Shown: positions 35,705 through 44,886, counted from the first letter of the stretch. The stretch is DNA of 64,000 nt from WRGA01 sp031553395 (GCA_031553395.1 JAVBLR010000011.1:1-64000), one strand, 5' to 3'. The notes: generated by a model from the letters alone, not told the origin. A program made the numbers and translations.

Positions 35705-37408
35705 TTACATCCTATAAGTTGCTAGGTTTTCAACATCGAAAACTTCAATAAATTGAGCATGTTTGCGTACTTCGCTTTGAGCATAATTAATGTAAACTTC
35801 TGCAGAACGACGAAACGATGAAGTTCGAGTTGTATCATTCAACAAAAGATATCCCATAATTATATGCGCTGCCATCTCAACCATACGGCGAGCCTGGAAA
35901 TCGATATACTCATTATCCTTTGTTTCAATAACTGTCTCAACTGCTTTTTCATATAATTCGGTCATTGCAATCAACTTATTCCGAAGTGTGTACAATTCAG
36001 GATTGATATTTTCTTTTTCATAAACACGAATTTGATCTAAATAAGCACCAGTAGTTACAAAGCGAATAGCTGCTACTACTTGCAACTGAGTAGTTCCTTC
36101 GTAAATGGAAGTAATACGTGCATCACGATAAATACGTTCACACGCATAATCTTTCATAAATCCGGAACCTCCGTGAATCTGAACCGAATCATACGCATTT
36201 TGATTGCAGAATTCACTACCCATTCCTTTTACAAGCGGAGTAAATGCATCAGCTAATTTTTGGAATTTTTTCATCTCATTGCGCTCGTCAATTTCCAACT
36301 TACGTTCATCGGCAATGTGCATCAACGTTTTATACACATCAACAAAACGAGAAGTTTCATAAAGCAATGACCGGGAAGCATCCAATTTAGCTTTCATCAA
36401 TGCCAACATTTCATATACTGCCGGAAATTCGATAATTGCTTTACCAAATTGTTTACGGTCTTTTGCATACGCCAATGCCTCACGATATGCAGCTTCGGAA
36501 ATTCCAACCGATTGTGCTGCAATTCCCAAGCGGGCACCATTCATCAACGCCATTACATATTTAATAAGTCCCATTTTGCGATCACCACAAATTTCGGCTT
36601 TTGCATTTTTGAAAACCAATTCACATGTTGGAGAACCTTTAATCCCCATCTTGTTCTCAATGCGGCGAACAGTTACTCCCCCATCATTTTTATCATAGAT
36701 AAACATGGAAAGCCCGCGGCCATCTCGAGTTCCATCTTCCGAACGGGCAAGAACCAACGAAATATGTCCGTCACCATTGGTGATAAACCGTTTCACACCA
36801 TTCAGGTACCAACATTTGTCACCTTCACTGTAAGTCGCCTTCAACATTACAGCCTGAAGGTCAGAACCCGCATCCGGCTCTGTCAAATCCATTGCCATTG
36901 TTTCTCCGGAAGAAACACGGGTAAGATATTTCATCTTTTGCTCATCGTTGGCAAATTCATTGATAGTTTCGGCACAATCCTGCAAGCCCCAGATGTTCAC
37001 GAAACCCGCATCAGCACGGCTCACAATATCAGCAGCCATTACATAGGGTACAATCGGAAAATTTAAGCCGTTGTATTTGCGTGGTAAAGTAATCCCCATC
37101 AATCCGGCTTTTACCAGTGCATCCAAATTTACTTTTGTTCCGGAAGCATATTCCACTCTTCCATCGACAACATGCGGACCTTCTTGGTCTACACTTTCGG
37201 CATTAACCGCTACAATATCGCCACTGATTTCTCCAACAATTTCAAGTACTTTATCGTAACTATCCATTGCGTCTTCGAAATCAACCGGAGAATAATCGAA
37301 TTTATCTTTTTGTTCAAAATTTCTCTCTTTCAACTCTACAATCCGTTTCATAAGCGGATGTTCGAGATGATGTTTTAAATCTGTGTTATCCAAATAATAA
37401 TTTGCCAT
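35705..37408 (-). CDS. Acyl-CoA dehydrogenase family protein
   Basis: FAD enzyme of 567 residues oxidising acyl-CoA to enoyl-CoA, or reducing enoyl-CoA in anaerobes. Family blocks are MDLTEPDAGSDLQAV (FAD and substrate contact), GVKRFITNGDGH, and QIHGGSGFMKDYACERIYRD followed by IYEGTTQLQ, whose Glu is the catalytic base position. The C-terminal extension of about 120 residues beyond the core is normal for the Bacteroidota long form. It closes an operon with EtfB, EtfA and a YcxB-like protein, so electrons pass between it and the flavoprotein pair. Confidence 0.94.
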   Translation of the reverse strand: MANYYLDNTDLKHHLEHPLMKRIVELKERNFEQKDKFDYSPVDFEDAMDSYDKVLEIVGEISGDIVAVNAESVDQEGPHVVDGRVEYASGTKVNLDALVKAGLMGITLPRKYNGLNFPIVPYVMAADIVSRADAGFVNIWGLQDCAETINEFANDEQKMKYLTRVSSGETMAMDLTEPDAGSDLQAVMLKATYSEGDKCWYLNGVKRFITNGDGHISLVLARSEDGTRDGRGLSMFIYDKNDGGVTVRRIENKMGIKGSPTCELVFKNAKAEICGDRKMGLIKYVMALMNGARLGIAAQSVGISEAAYREALAYAKDRKQFGKAIIEFPAVYEMLALMKAKLDASRSLLYETSRFVDVYKTLMHIADERKLEIDERNEMKKFQKLADAFTPLVKGMGSEFCNQNAYDSVQIHGGSGFMKDYACERIYRDARITSIYEGTTQLQVVAAIRFVTTGAYLDQIRVYEKENINPELYTLRNKLIAMTELYEKAVETVIETKDNEYIDFQARRMVEMAAHIIMGYLLLNDTTRTSSFRRSAEVYINYAQSEVRKHAQFIEVFDVENLATYRM

Positions 37409-37494
37409 GGCTATTTTTTAATTTTAATACCGGTCATAAACCGGTGCTTTTTATTTAAGTTGATGTTCAAATGCTGTAATTATTCATCAGAAAA

Positions 37495-38034
37495 TTAACA
37501 AGAAACAACATTTGCAACATGCTTTTCTATCATACTATCTAATTCGTTTACCGAATCTTCTATTTTCCGAAGCGGTATTACAAAAGCATTCATGCTTGTA
37601 ATATACAAATAATAATGATTTACATCCTTCACGACTTTCAATACTGCAATCCATTTTGTCAATGCTTCTGATTTTGGTGTTTTTACAAAAATCCCTTCAT
37701 CATTCAATGTCATTTCCCGAACTCCAAAAACAATTGAATTGTCTTTATCATTTTTCAATAACAATTTTCGTGTTCTTGCTAATGTTCTTTTTTTGAAGCT
37801 TTTCCAAATAATAAGCATCCACACAATAGCCATAACTACGAAGAATATTCCGAAACCTATCAATTTAGTAGTCATTCCATCATGCACATAGTAATACAGG
37901 AATAACAATACCAACATTACAGGCAATAATAGAGTTACAAAAATTCGAGTGCGTTTGAATTGTTTGAAATTCGACAAGAAGTGTTCTTGAAAAGCCATCG
38001 TGTCATCAATATCGAAGTCGAATGTTATAGTCAT
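37495..38034 (-). CDS. YcxB-like family membrane protein
   Basis: A 179-residue protein with a polar N-terminus (FDFDIDDTMAFQEHFLSNF), two membrane helices (about 33-50 and 58-77) and a C-terminal beta-rich YcxB-like domain (MTLNDEGIFVKTPKSEALTKW ... LYITSMNAFVIPLRKIED). Its ATG overlaps the etfA stop by one base (TAATG). No enzyme activity is known for the family. Its fixed place between etfA and the dehydrogenase suggests a membrane-linked accessory role, which is inference only. Confidence 0.82.
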   Translation of the reverse strand: MTITFDFDIDDTMAFQEHFLSNFKQFKRTRIFVTLLLPVMLVLLFLYYYVHDGMTTKLIGFGIFFVVMAIVWMLIIWKSFKKRTLARTRKLLLKNDKDNSIVFGVREMTLNDEGIFVKTPKSEALTKWIAVLKVVKDVNHYYLYITSMNAFVIPLRKIEDSVNELDSMIEKHVANVVSC

Positions 38035-39053
38035 TATTTACTGTTCTTCTTATAATATTTAATCATTTTCGGAATCACAGTTTCCACTTCTCCTGTTATC
38101 ACATAATCGGCAATGGAATTAATCGGTGCATTCCGGTCATTGTTGATAGCAATAATCATCGAACTTTCCTGCATTCCGGCAATGTGCTGGATTTGTCCGG
38201 AAATTCCACAAGCGATGTACAATTTCGGACGAACAGTTACTCCGGTTTGTCCAATTTGACGGTCATGATCGGCGTAACCTGCATCAACAGCTGCACGCGA
38301 AGCTCCCACTTCTGCTCCAATTACTGATGCCAAATCAAATAACAAATTGAAATTATCTTTAGAGCCCATTCCATAACCTCCGGAAATAATAATCGGAGAA
38401 TTTTTGATATTCGTCTTTGCCTTTTCCATGTGACGTTCAATTACTTTCACAACAAAATCGGCATCAGAAATATATTTAGACACATCTTGCTTTTTAATTT
38501 CGCCTTTGTAAGTTGGAGAAAGAATTTCTTTTTTCATCACGCCTTCTCGTACTGTCGCCATTTGCGGACGACAATCGGGATTGATAATTGTTGCAACAAT
38601 ATTTCCTCCAAAAGCAGGACGAATCTGATACAAAAGGTCTTTGTAAACTTTATTCTCTTTCTTTTCCTCGTGGTCACCAATTTCAAGGGAAGTACAATCA
38701 GCAGTCAAACCACTACCCAATGCTGAAGAAACCCTTGGCCCCAAGTCGCGTCCGATGCTTGTTGCACCCATCAATGCAATCTGAGGCTTTTCTTCTTCAA
38801 ACAATTTTACCAATAAAGAAGTGTGAGGCAACGATGTGTAAGGGTCTAACCGTTTATCATCAAAAAGATGCAACACATCTACCCCATAAGGAAAAACCTG
38901 ACTTTCAACACCATCCAATTTATATCCGGCAACAACTGCTTCTAATTTACATTTCAATTGATTGGCCAAAGAACGTCCCTTAGTAAGCAACTCCAAGCTT
39001 ACATCAGAAACTATTCCGTCTTCTATTTCACAATATACAAATAAATTATTCAT
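38034..39053 (-). CDS. etfA: Electron transfer flavoprotein subunit alpha
   Basis: FAD-binding alpha subunit of 339 residues. The C-terminal FAD domain shows SGGYGMGS, VGASRAAVDAGYADHDRQIGQTG, CGISGQIQHIAGM and AINND, the standard contact blocks. It works with EtfB to carry electrons from or to the acyl-CoA dehydrogenase encoded downstream. It is preceded by its own TACCTTTG box and followed by the overlapping YcxB-like gene. Confidence 0.96.
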   Translation of the reverse strand: MNNLFVYCEIEDGIVSDVSLELLTKGRSLANQLKCKLEAVVAGYKLDGVESQVFPYGVDVLHLFDDKRLDPYTSLPHTSLLVKLFEEEKPQIALMGATSIGRDLGPRVSSALGSGLTADCTSLEIGDHEEKKENKVYKDLLYQIRPAFGGNIVATIINPDCRPQMATVREGVMKKEILSPTYKGEIKKQDVSKYISDADFVVKVIERHMEKAKTNIKNSPIIISGGYGMGSKDNFNLLFDLASVIGAEVGASRAAVDAGYADHDRQIGQTGVTVRPKLYIACGISGQIQHIAGMQESSMIIAINNDRNAPINSIADYVITGEVETVIPKMIKYYKKNSK

Positions 39054-39070
39054 GTTCTATGCGTATTTTT

Positions 39071-39078
39071 CAAAGGTA
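39071..39078 (-). promoter_or_regulatory. -7 box (TACCTTTG) before etfA
   Basis: Minus-strand TACCTTTG lies 17 bp before the etfA ATG, suggesting a second promoter inside the etfBA operon. Confidence 0.45.
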
Positions 39079-39153
39079 AATAATTTCACTTTATTTAAGA
39101 AGATACTATATTGATTCAAGTATTATTTACCTTTTTTATTTTAATAATATGAA

Positions 39154-40026
39154 TCACCCAATTGTGTGATTTAACAATAGTTCCTTTATTAATTCCTCAA
39201 CATCTAAATCCGAATCCGAGATTGCTTTGCTTTCTTTTACCTGGAACACAACATTTTCAATCTTCTTTACTTTAGTCGGAGAGCCGGAAAGACCAACACT
39301 TTGCACATCACAATCTACATCATTTACACTCCATTCGGTAAGGTTCAAATACGGACGAGCATTAAATAATTCGGTATAATCTTCCGAAGCTTCTTGTTTT
39401 TCTGTTACAGTCTTGGCATATTTATATTTTTGAATCAACCGTGCATTACGCGGACGACAATCAGGCGCAGTAGAATTTACCGTAACAACCATTGGCAATT
39501 TACCTTCGGCAACTTCAATTCCCCTTTCCAAACGGCGTTTTACAGTAATTTTCCCTTTACTTACATCCATGATTTCTTCTGCATACGTAATCTGCGGAAA
39601 TCCCAGTTTTTCTGCAACTTGCGGTCCAACCTGCGCTGTATCACCATCGATAGCCTGACGGCCACAAATAATAACATCTACATTTTTAATTTTGCGGATT
39701 GCACAAGCTAATGCATACGAAGTCGCCAACGTATCAGCACCTGCAAAAGCCCTGTCTGTCAACAAATAGCCACCATCGGCACCACGGAACAAACCTTCAC
39801 GAATAATTTCGGCAGCACGTCCCGGTCCCATTGTCAAAAGCGTAACTGTTGAACCCGGATTTTTGTCTTTCAATCTCAACGCCTGTTCTAATGCGTTCAA
39901 ATCTTCCGGATTAAAAATAGCCGGTAGTGCTGCCCTATTTACAGTACCATCGGCTTTCATCGCATCCTTCCCGACATTCCTCGTATCGGGAACTTGCTTT
40001 GCCAGCACAATAATGTTCAAACTCAT
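39154..40026 (-). CDS. etfB: Electron transfer flavoprotein subunit beta
   Basis: Beta subunit of 290 residues. It shows VLAKQVPDT at the N-terminus, ALEQALRLKD, TLLTMGPG, LLTDRAFAGADTLATSYALA, IICGRQAIDGDTAQVGPQVAEKLG and LPMVVTVNS, all family blocks. The AIDGDTAQVGP segment is the conserved AMP/FAD-contact loop. Whether this pair bifurcates electrons to ferredoxin cannot be decided by eye. First gene of the etfB-etfA-ycxB-acd unit. Confidence 0.96.
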   Translation of the reverse strand: MSLNIIVLAKQVPDTRNVGKDAMKADGTVNRAALPAIFNPEDLNALEQALRLKDKNPGSTVTLLTMGPGRAAEIIREGLFRGADGGYLLTDRAFAGADTLATSYALACAIRKIKNVDVIICGRQAIDGDTAQVGPQVAEKLGFPQITYAEEIMDVSKGKITVKRRLERGIEVAEGKLPMVVTVNSTAPDCRPRNARLIQKYKYAKTVTEKQEASEDYTELFNARPYLNLTEWSVNDVDCDVQSVGLSGSPTKVKKIENVVFQVKESKAISDSDLDVEELIKELLLNHTIG

Positions 40027-40064
40027 ATTTTTAATTATTTATTAGATTTTTTTAATCAAAGCTA

Positions 40065-40072
40065 CAAATATA
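40065..40072 (-). promoter_or_regulatory. -7 box (TATATTTG) for etfB
   Basis: Minus-strand TATATTTG fits TAnnTTTG, 39 bp before the ATG. Confidence 0.5.
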
Positions 40073-40075
40073 ATA

Positions 40076-40152
40076 AAAAGTAAAAAGTAAAAGGTAAAAG
40101 ACACAAATAAAAAACCTTTTACTTTTTACGTCTTACCTTTTACCTTTATCTT
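40076..40152. repeat. GTAAAAAG/CTTTTTAC hairpin between etfB and ffh
   Basis: GTAAAAAGTAAAAGGTAAAAG pairs with CTTTTACTTTTTACG and CTTACCTTTTACC words on the right. It lies between divergent promoters. Same class as 14880-14936 and 20012-20126. Confidence 0.65.
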
Positions 40153-40174
40153 AGGTTTATTCTGATGTTTTTTA

Positions 40175-40182
40175 TACTTTTG
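40175..40182 (+). promoter_or_regulatory. -7 box (TACTTTTG) for ffh
   Basis: TACTTTTG fits TAnnTTTG and implies a leader of about 200 bases that contains the long hairpin at 40221-40335. Confidence 0.45.
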
Positions 40183-40220
40183 TCGTCCAAATGTTTGACT
40201 AAATCAAAAAAAGATATTAT

Positions 40221-40335
40221 AGACTAAAGAACAAAGATATAAGACAGATAGACAAAGACTTTAAGACAAGAAGATTCCTTCTCCTCGTCTTAAAAGTCTA
40301 TTCTCTCTTCTTGAGTCTTTGTTCTTTAGTCTAAA
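40221..40335 (+). repeat. Long imperfect hairpin in the ffh leader (GAnnnAA heptads)
   Basis: TAGACTAAAGAACAAAGA on the left and its complement on the right (to 40335) close a hairpin. The hairpin's inner arms AAAGACTTTAAGACAAGAAG and CTTC-CTCGTCTTAAAAGTC also pair. The left arm runs in 7-bp words (GACTAAA, GAACAAA, GATATAA). Confidence 0.65.
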
Positions 40336-40390
40336 AACAAGTGTTGAATTAAACCTTTCTATTTGTTAACAAATTAAAATATAAATACCT

Positions 40391-41716
40391 ATGTTTGAGA
40401 ATTTAAGTGACAGATTAGACCGTTCATTTAAAATATTAAAAGGTGAAGGAAAAATCACCGAAATCAATGTTGCCGAAACATTAAAAGATATTCGTAAAGC
40501 GTTGTTGGATGCCGACGTAAACTATAAAACAGCCAAAAACTTTACCGAAACCGTTAAAGAAAAAGCATTAGGACAAAACGTACTTACAGCCGTAAAACCC
40601 GGACAATTGATGGTAAAAATCGTCCACGACGAACTAGCACAATTGATGGGTGGAACCGCTGTTGACATCAACATAAAAGGAACTCCGGCAGTTATTTTGA
40701 TGTCGGGACTGCAAGGTTCGGGAAAAACAACTTTCTCGGGAAAGCTTGCCAACATGTTAAAATCCAAACGAAGCAAAAACCCGATGTTGGTAGCTTGCGA
40801 CGTGTATCGTCCTGCGGCTATTGAACAATTGAAAGTGCTTGGTTCTCAAATTAATGTTCCTGTTTATAGCGAAGAAGGCAACAATAATCCTGTTCTGATT
40901 GCTCAAAATGCAATCAAAGAAGCGAAAAAACAAGGAAATGACCTTGTTATCATCGACACAGCCGGACGTTTGGCTATCGACGAACAAATGATGAAGGAAA
41001 TTGCAGCTATCAAAGAAGCAATTCAACCTCAGGAAATTTTATTCGTTGTTGACTCGATGACTGGTCAAGATGCGGTAAATACAGCAAAAGAATTCAACGA
41101 CCGATTAAATTTTGATGGTGTTGTCCTTACCAAATTAGACGGTGATACCCGTGGTGGAGCGGCATTATCCATCCGTTCGGTTGTTGACAAACCGATTAAG
41201 TTTGTAGGAACCGGCGAGAAAATGGAAGCATTGGATACTTTCCATCCTGAACGTATGGCCGACCGTATTTTGGGTATGGGAGATATCGTTTCGTTAGTAG
41301 AACGTGCACAGGAACAATATGACGAAGAAGAAGCCCGCCGTTTACAGAAAAAAATTGCTAAAAACCAATTTGATTTCAACGATTTCATCAGTCAAATCCA
41401 CCAAATCAAAAAAATGGGTAATTTGAAAGATTTGGCTTCCATGATTCCCGGTGTTGGAAAGGCAATGAAAGATATTGATATCGACGATGATGCGTTCAAA
41501 AGTATCGAAGCAATTATTTATTCAATGACACCTAAAGAACGCAGCAATCCCGAAATTCTTAACGGAAGTCGCCGTCAACGAATTGCAAAAGGAAGCGGAA
41601 CTTCTGTTCAGGAAGTAAACCGGTTGATAACTCAATTCGACCAAACTCGCAAAATGATGAAGGCTGTTACTCAAGTGAAAGGCGCAGGGAAGATGATGAA
41701 GGGAATGAAGAGGTAG
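40391..41716 (+). CDS. ffh: Signal recognition particle protein
   Basis: SRP54-type GTPase of 441 residues that targets nascent membrane proteins to the Sec translocon with 4.5S RNA and FtsY. An N-terminal helical bundle is followed by the G domain (GLQGSGKTT near 108, DTAGRLAIDE, TKLDGDTRGG) and a methionine-rich M domain (KKMGNLKDLASMIPG, RRQRIAKGSGTSVQEVNRL, TRKMMKAV, GKMMKGMKR). All key residues are intact. It has a long leader with a stable hairpin. Confidence 0.97.
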   Translation: MFENLSDRLDRSFKILKGEGKITEINVAETLKDIRKALLDADVNYKTAKNFTETVKEKALGQNVLTAVKPGQLMVKIVHDELAQLMGGTAVDINIKGTPAVILMSGLQGSGKTTFSGKLANMLKSKRSKNPMLVACDVYRPAAIEQLKVLGSQINVPVYSEEGNNNPVLIAQNAIKEAKKQGNDLVIIDTAGRLAIDEQMMKEIAAIKEAIQPQEILFVVDSMTGQDAVNTAKEFNDRLNFDGVVLTKLDGDTRGGAALSIRSVVDKPIKFVGTGEKMEALDTFHPERMADRILGMGDIVSLVERAQEQYDEEEARRLQKKIAKNQFDFNDFISQIHQIKKMGNLKDLASMIPGVGKAMKDIDIDDDAFKSIEAIIYSMTPKERSNPEILNGSRRQRIAKGSGTSVQEVNRLITQFDQTRKMMKAVTQVKGAGKMMKGMKR

Positions 41717-41723
41717 TGTAAAA

Positions 41724-41765
41724 TTAAGAATTAAGAATTAAGAATTAAGAATTAAGAATTAAGAA
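41724..41765. repeat. Six tandem copies of TTAAGAA
   Basis: Perfect 7-bp tandem repeat directly after the ffh stop, the cleanest example of the heptad words in this window. AATTCTTAA near 41781 can pair back to it. Confidence 0.9.
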
Positions 41766-41805
41766 TTATTTAAAAACAAATTAATTCTTAAACTGAAATA
41801 ATTCT

Positions 41806-42528
41806 ATGAAAAGATTTCTGTCCTTTTTTATAGGTATTTTGCTTTCTATCATGGGAAATATATATTCTCAAGATAAAGAAGATAACGTATTTAAAAGCAA
41901 ACAGGAATTTTCGGATTTTATAGATTCAATGGTTCTAATTTATTACCCACAAGAAGCTATAGATAAGAAAATTGAAGGAATTGTTAAAGTTGAAGCAGAA
42001 ATAAGTAAGCAAGGATATCTCTATAATATAAAAATAGATGAATCTCTTGATTCTTCATGTGATAGCATTGCATTATGTATTGTCCATTCAATGCAACAAC
42101 GATATTATTGGTATCCTTCTGATGGTTTTTATCCTATAATTATTGATGTTCCGTTCTCATTAAAAAATATAGAAAAAAGGCCGGTTATTTGTAATAGATA
42201 TTACAATGAATTAGCTCAACTTCCTTTATACGATGGAGGAACATTAGAATTATTAAAGTATTTATCAAACAATAACAAAATAAATAATCAGGTTTATTTT
42301 GGTAAAATAGAGGGAAGAGTTGTTATTACTTTTATCATTAGCGATACTGGAGAGATAAGATATCCATTGGTTATTTTTGATTCAAAATCGATTAATATAC
42401 CAGCCTATGAAGCTGAATCAATAAGGCTTATAAAAGAAATGCCTCTTAATTGGACTCCGGGAAAAAATGAAAAAGGGGAATCGGTTAATTGTTTTTATAC
42501 AATTCCTGTTCGATTTAGGTTATATTAG
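41806..42528 (+). CDS. Exported protein with two TonB-C-like domains
   Basis: A 240-residue exported protein with signal peptide MKRFLSFFIGILLSIMGNIYS. The mature part shows two TonB C-terminal-like units, about 45-125 (YPQEAIDKKIEGIVKVEAEISKQG) and about 140-240 (GRVVITFIISDTGEIRYPLVI ending TIPVRFRLY). The second keeps the typical V-x-F-x-I-x-x-x-G-x-I pattern. It lacks the inner-membrane helix and proline-rich linker of true TonB, so it is probably a periplasmic binding or scaffold protein. It lies alone between ffh and the GltD-like gene. Confidence 0.78.
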   Translation: MKRFLSFFIGILLSIMGNIYSQDKEDNVFKSKQEFSDFIDSMVLIYYPQEAIDKKIEGIVKVEAEISKQGYLYNIKIDESLDSSCDSIALCIVHSMQQRYYWYPSDGFYPIIIDVPFSLKNIEKRPVICNRYYNELAQLPLYDGGTLELLKYLSNNNKINNQVYFGKIEGRVVITFIISDTGEIRYPLVIFDSKSINIPAYEAESIRLIKEMPLNWTPGKNEKGESVNCFYTIPVRFRLY

Positions 42529-42567
42529 GATTAGTTTAAGTTGCTATCTATTGTTTGATTAAATTAC

Positions 42568-42602
42568 TTGTTATTCAATTGATAACTAACAACTAATAAC
42601 AA
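42568..42602. repeat. TTGTTATT/AATAACAA hairpin before the GltD-like gene
   Basis: Short arms TTGTTATT (42568-42575) and AATAACAA (42595-42602) close just before the ATG at 42612. Confidence 0.5.
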
Positions 42603-42611
42603 AAAACGATT

Positions 42612-43850
42612 ATGATTCATATAGTCGATGAAGCCAAACGGTGTTTGCAATGTAAAAATCCATTGTGTACAAAAGGTTGTCCGGCAGCAACGCAGGTAAA
42701 TACATTTATCAGGTTATTGTTGGAAGGCAATATTAAAGGTGCCGGAGAATTATTATTTGAAAATAATCCGCTTTCATTGATTTGTTCTTACGTTTGCGAC
42801 CACGAGAAACAATGTGAAGGACATTGTATTCTCGGCAAAAAAGGAAAATCCGTACACATCAGTTCAATAGAGAACTATATTTCAGGATATTACCTTAATC
42901 TAAAAAAGGACATAGAACTTATACAAGATAAAGGAAAAGTAGCCATTATCGGCTCCGGTCCGGCAGGAATAACCATTGCAATTTTGTTGGCAAAAAAAGG
43001 ATACAGCGTTACTATTTTCGAGGCAATGGATAAAGTTGGAGGAGTTATGCGTTACGGGATTCCCGACTTCAGGCTTCCAAAAACAGTTTTAGACCAATAC
43101 AATCAAATGCTGTTTGATTTAGGAATAAAAGTTCGTCCGAATACAACCATTGGTATGGGAGGAATCACATTGGATGATTTATTCCGGGACGATTATAAAG
43201 CCGTATTCGTTGGTACAGGCGTTTGGAAACCTAATTCTTTAGGAATAAAAGGCGAAAGTCTTGGTAATGTACATTTTGCTATCAATTATTTAAAGAATCC
43301 CGATGTGTATAATTTAGGGAAAACATTAACTATCATTGGAGCCGGAAATGCCGCTATAGACGTTGCCCGTACTGCCATTCGCAAAGGAGTGGAAAATGTT
43401 ACCATATTTTTCAGAAAAGGAGAAGAACATCTTACAAGTAGCAAATATGAAGTCGAATATGCTAAAATAGATGGGATTAAATTTGACTTCTATAAATCTC
43501 CAGTAGAAATAACAGACGAAGGCGTAATCTTTGCCGATTCGGTTGTTCATGATCCGGATGATGACAGCACCATTGAAGTATTGGCAAATACGGACAAATT
43601 ATATCATTGCGACTCAACTATTATTGCGATCAGCCAAGGTCCAAGGAATTTCATCGCATCCACAACATACGGGTTAGAATTAAACGAACGCGGATTGATA
43701 AAAACCAACAAAGAAGGGAGCACTTCCCGTCCGGGAGTTTTTGCATCGGGTGATGTTGTTACAGGAGCAAAAACAGTTGTAGAAGCAATGCATGTATCAA
43801 AAACAGTAGCAAAAGCTATTGAAGAATATATAGAAAGCATTGAAAAGTGA
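42612..43850 (+). CDS. NAD(P)-dependent oxidoreductase, glutamate synthase small-subunit (GltD)-like
   Basis: A 412-residue flavoprotein. The N-terminal domain carries cysteines for two [4Fe-4S] clusters (CLQCKNPLCTKGCP and CSYVCDHEKQCEGHC). The FAD fold is GSGPAGITIA with the downstream GGVMRYGIPDFRLP, and the NAD(P) fold is GAGNAAIDVART. It ends with FASGDVVTGAKTVVEAMHVSK. It is about 40-60 residues shorter than proteobacterial GltD, and no gltB lies nearby. So it may pass electrons from NAD(P)H to another partner, as NfnB-type or stand-alone GltD-like proteins do. Confidence 0.9.
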   Translation: MIHIVDEAKRCLQCKNPLCTKGCPAATQVNTFIRLLLEGNIKGAGELLFENNPLSLICSYVCDHEKQCEGHCILGKKGKSVHISSIENYISGYYLNLKKDIELIQDKGKVAIIGSGPAGITIAILLAKKGYSVTIFEAMDKVGGVMRYGIPDFRLPKTVLDQYNQMLFDLGIKVRPNTTIGMGGITLDDLFRDDYKAVFVGTGVWKPNSLGIKGESLGNVHFAINYLKNPDVYNLGKTLTIIGAGNAAIDVARTAIRKGVENVTIFFRKGEEHLTSSKYEVEYAKIDGIKFDFYKSPVEITDEGVIFADSVVHDPDDDSTIEVLANTDKLYHCDSTIIAISQGPRNFIASTTYGLELNERGLIKTNKEGSTSRPGVFASGDVVTGAKTVVEAMHVSKTVAKAIEEYIESIEK

Positions 43851-44004
43851 AAAAATGTTGCATTTCCTATTAAAGTATCCGAAGAAATATATCAGAATAT
43901 AAAATACATATAATTCGCACAATTTTTATAAAATTTTGATTCTATTTTTCAATAACTAATTTGAAAAAATTATACAAACATTCACTTTGAAAAACGATAT
44001 AGAT

Positions 44005-44886
44005 ATGCAATTAATTGACGGAAAAGAGGTCGCCAGGCAAATCAAACAGGAAATTGCGGCAGAAGTTGAACAAATTAAAGCACAAGGAGGTAAAACTCCT
44101 CACTTGGCAGCTGTATTAGTCGGACACGACGGCGGTAGTGAGACGTATGTTGCGCATAAAGTAAAAGCTTGTGAAGAATGTGGATTTAAGTCGTCGCTTA
44201 TACGCTTTGAGGATAATGTTTCGGAAGATAAATTACTCAAAAAAATAGACGAATTGAATAATGATGCCGATATCGACGGATTTATTGTTCAATTGCCTTT
44301 ACCAAAGCATATTTCCGAACAAAAAATTATTGAAGCTATCGATTATCGCAAAGATGTTGACGGATTTCATCCCATCAATGTAGGAAGAATGTCTATCGGG
44401 CTTCCTTGTTTTGTATCGGCAACGCCTGCAGGAATCATGGAACTTCTAAAACGCTATCATATCGAAACGCAAGGTAAACACTGTGTAGTTCTGGGACGCA
44501 GCAATATTGTAGGAAAACCGGTCGCAACGTTAATGATGCAAAAATCCAATCCGGGAGATGCAACTGTTACCGTTTGCCACAGCCGATCTAAAAATTTAAA
44601 GGAAATGTGTTTACAAGCTGATATTATCATTGCAGCTTTAGGGCAACCCGAATTCTTAAAAGGAGATATGGTAAAACCTGGAGCAGTCGTTATAGACGTT
44701 GGTACAACCCGTGTTCCTTCTGATAAAACAAAATCAGGATTTAAACTTACTGGAGATGTTCAATTCGATGAAGTTGCTCCGAAATGTTCATACATAACCC
44801 CTGTTCCCGGAGGAGTAGGCCCAATGACAATTGTTTCTTTAATGAAAAATACATTACTGGCAAGCAAAAAATTAATTAACAATTAA
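44005..44886 (+). CDS. folD: Bifunctional methylenetetrahydrofolate dehydrogenase / methenyltetrahydrofolate cyclohydrolase
   Basis: One-carbon enzyme of 293 residues from MQLIDGKEVARQI; a TTG 18 bp earlier is a weaker alternative. It shows the catalytic YVAHKVKACEECG (Tyr-x3-Lys), DGFIVQLPLPKHI, DVDGFHPINVGR, VVLGRSNIVGKPVA, TVTVCHSRS and the C-terminal PGGVGPMTIVSLM, all family signatures. Folate C1 units feed purine, Met and Ser/Gly metabolism. It is followed by rbfA on the same strand. Confidence 0.97.
   Translation: MQLIDGKEVARQIKQEIAAEVEQIKAQGGKTPHLAAVLVGHDGGSETYVAHKVKACEECGFKSSLIRFEDNVSEDKLLKKIDELNNDADIDGFIVQLPLPKHISEQKIIEAIDYRKDVDGFHPINVGRMSIGLPCFVSATPAGIMELLKRYHIETQGKHCVVLGRSNIVGKPVATLMMQKSNPGDATVTVCHSRSKNLKEMCLQADIIIAALGQPEFLKGDMVKPGAVVIDVGTTRVPSDKTKSGFKLTGDVQFDEVAPKCSYITPVPGGVGPMTIVSLMKNTLLASKKLINN

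Noticed and set aside
36449..37066. 205-codon open frame opposite the acyl-CoA dehydrogenase
   Set aside because: Shadow of the dehydrogenase codons; no signal or motif of its own.
37429..37450. ACCGGT-CATAA-ACCGGT as terminator between the YcxB-like and dehydrogenase genes
   Set aside because: The stem is only 6 bp, and on the transcribed strand it lacks a proper T-run, so at best it slows read-through.
41724..41765. TTAAGAA tandem array as a possible CRISPR or integron-like array
   Set aside because: Seven-base units without spacers; a simple tandem repeat.
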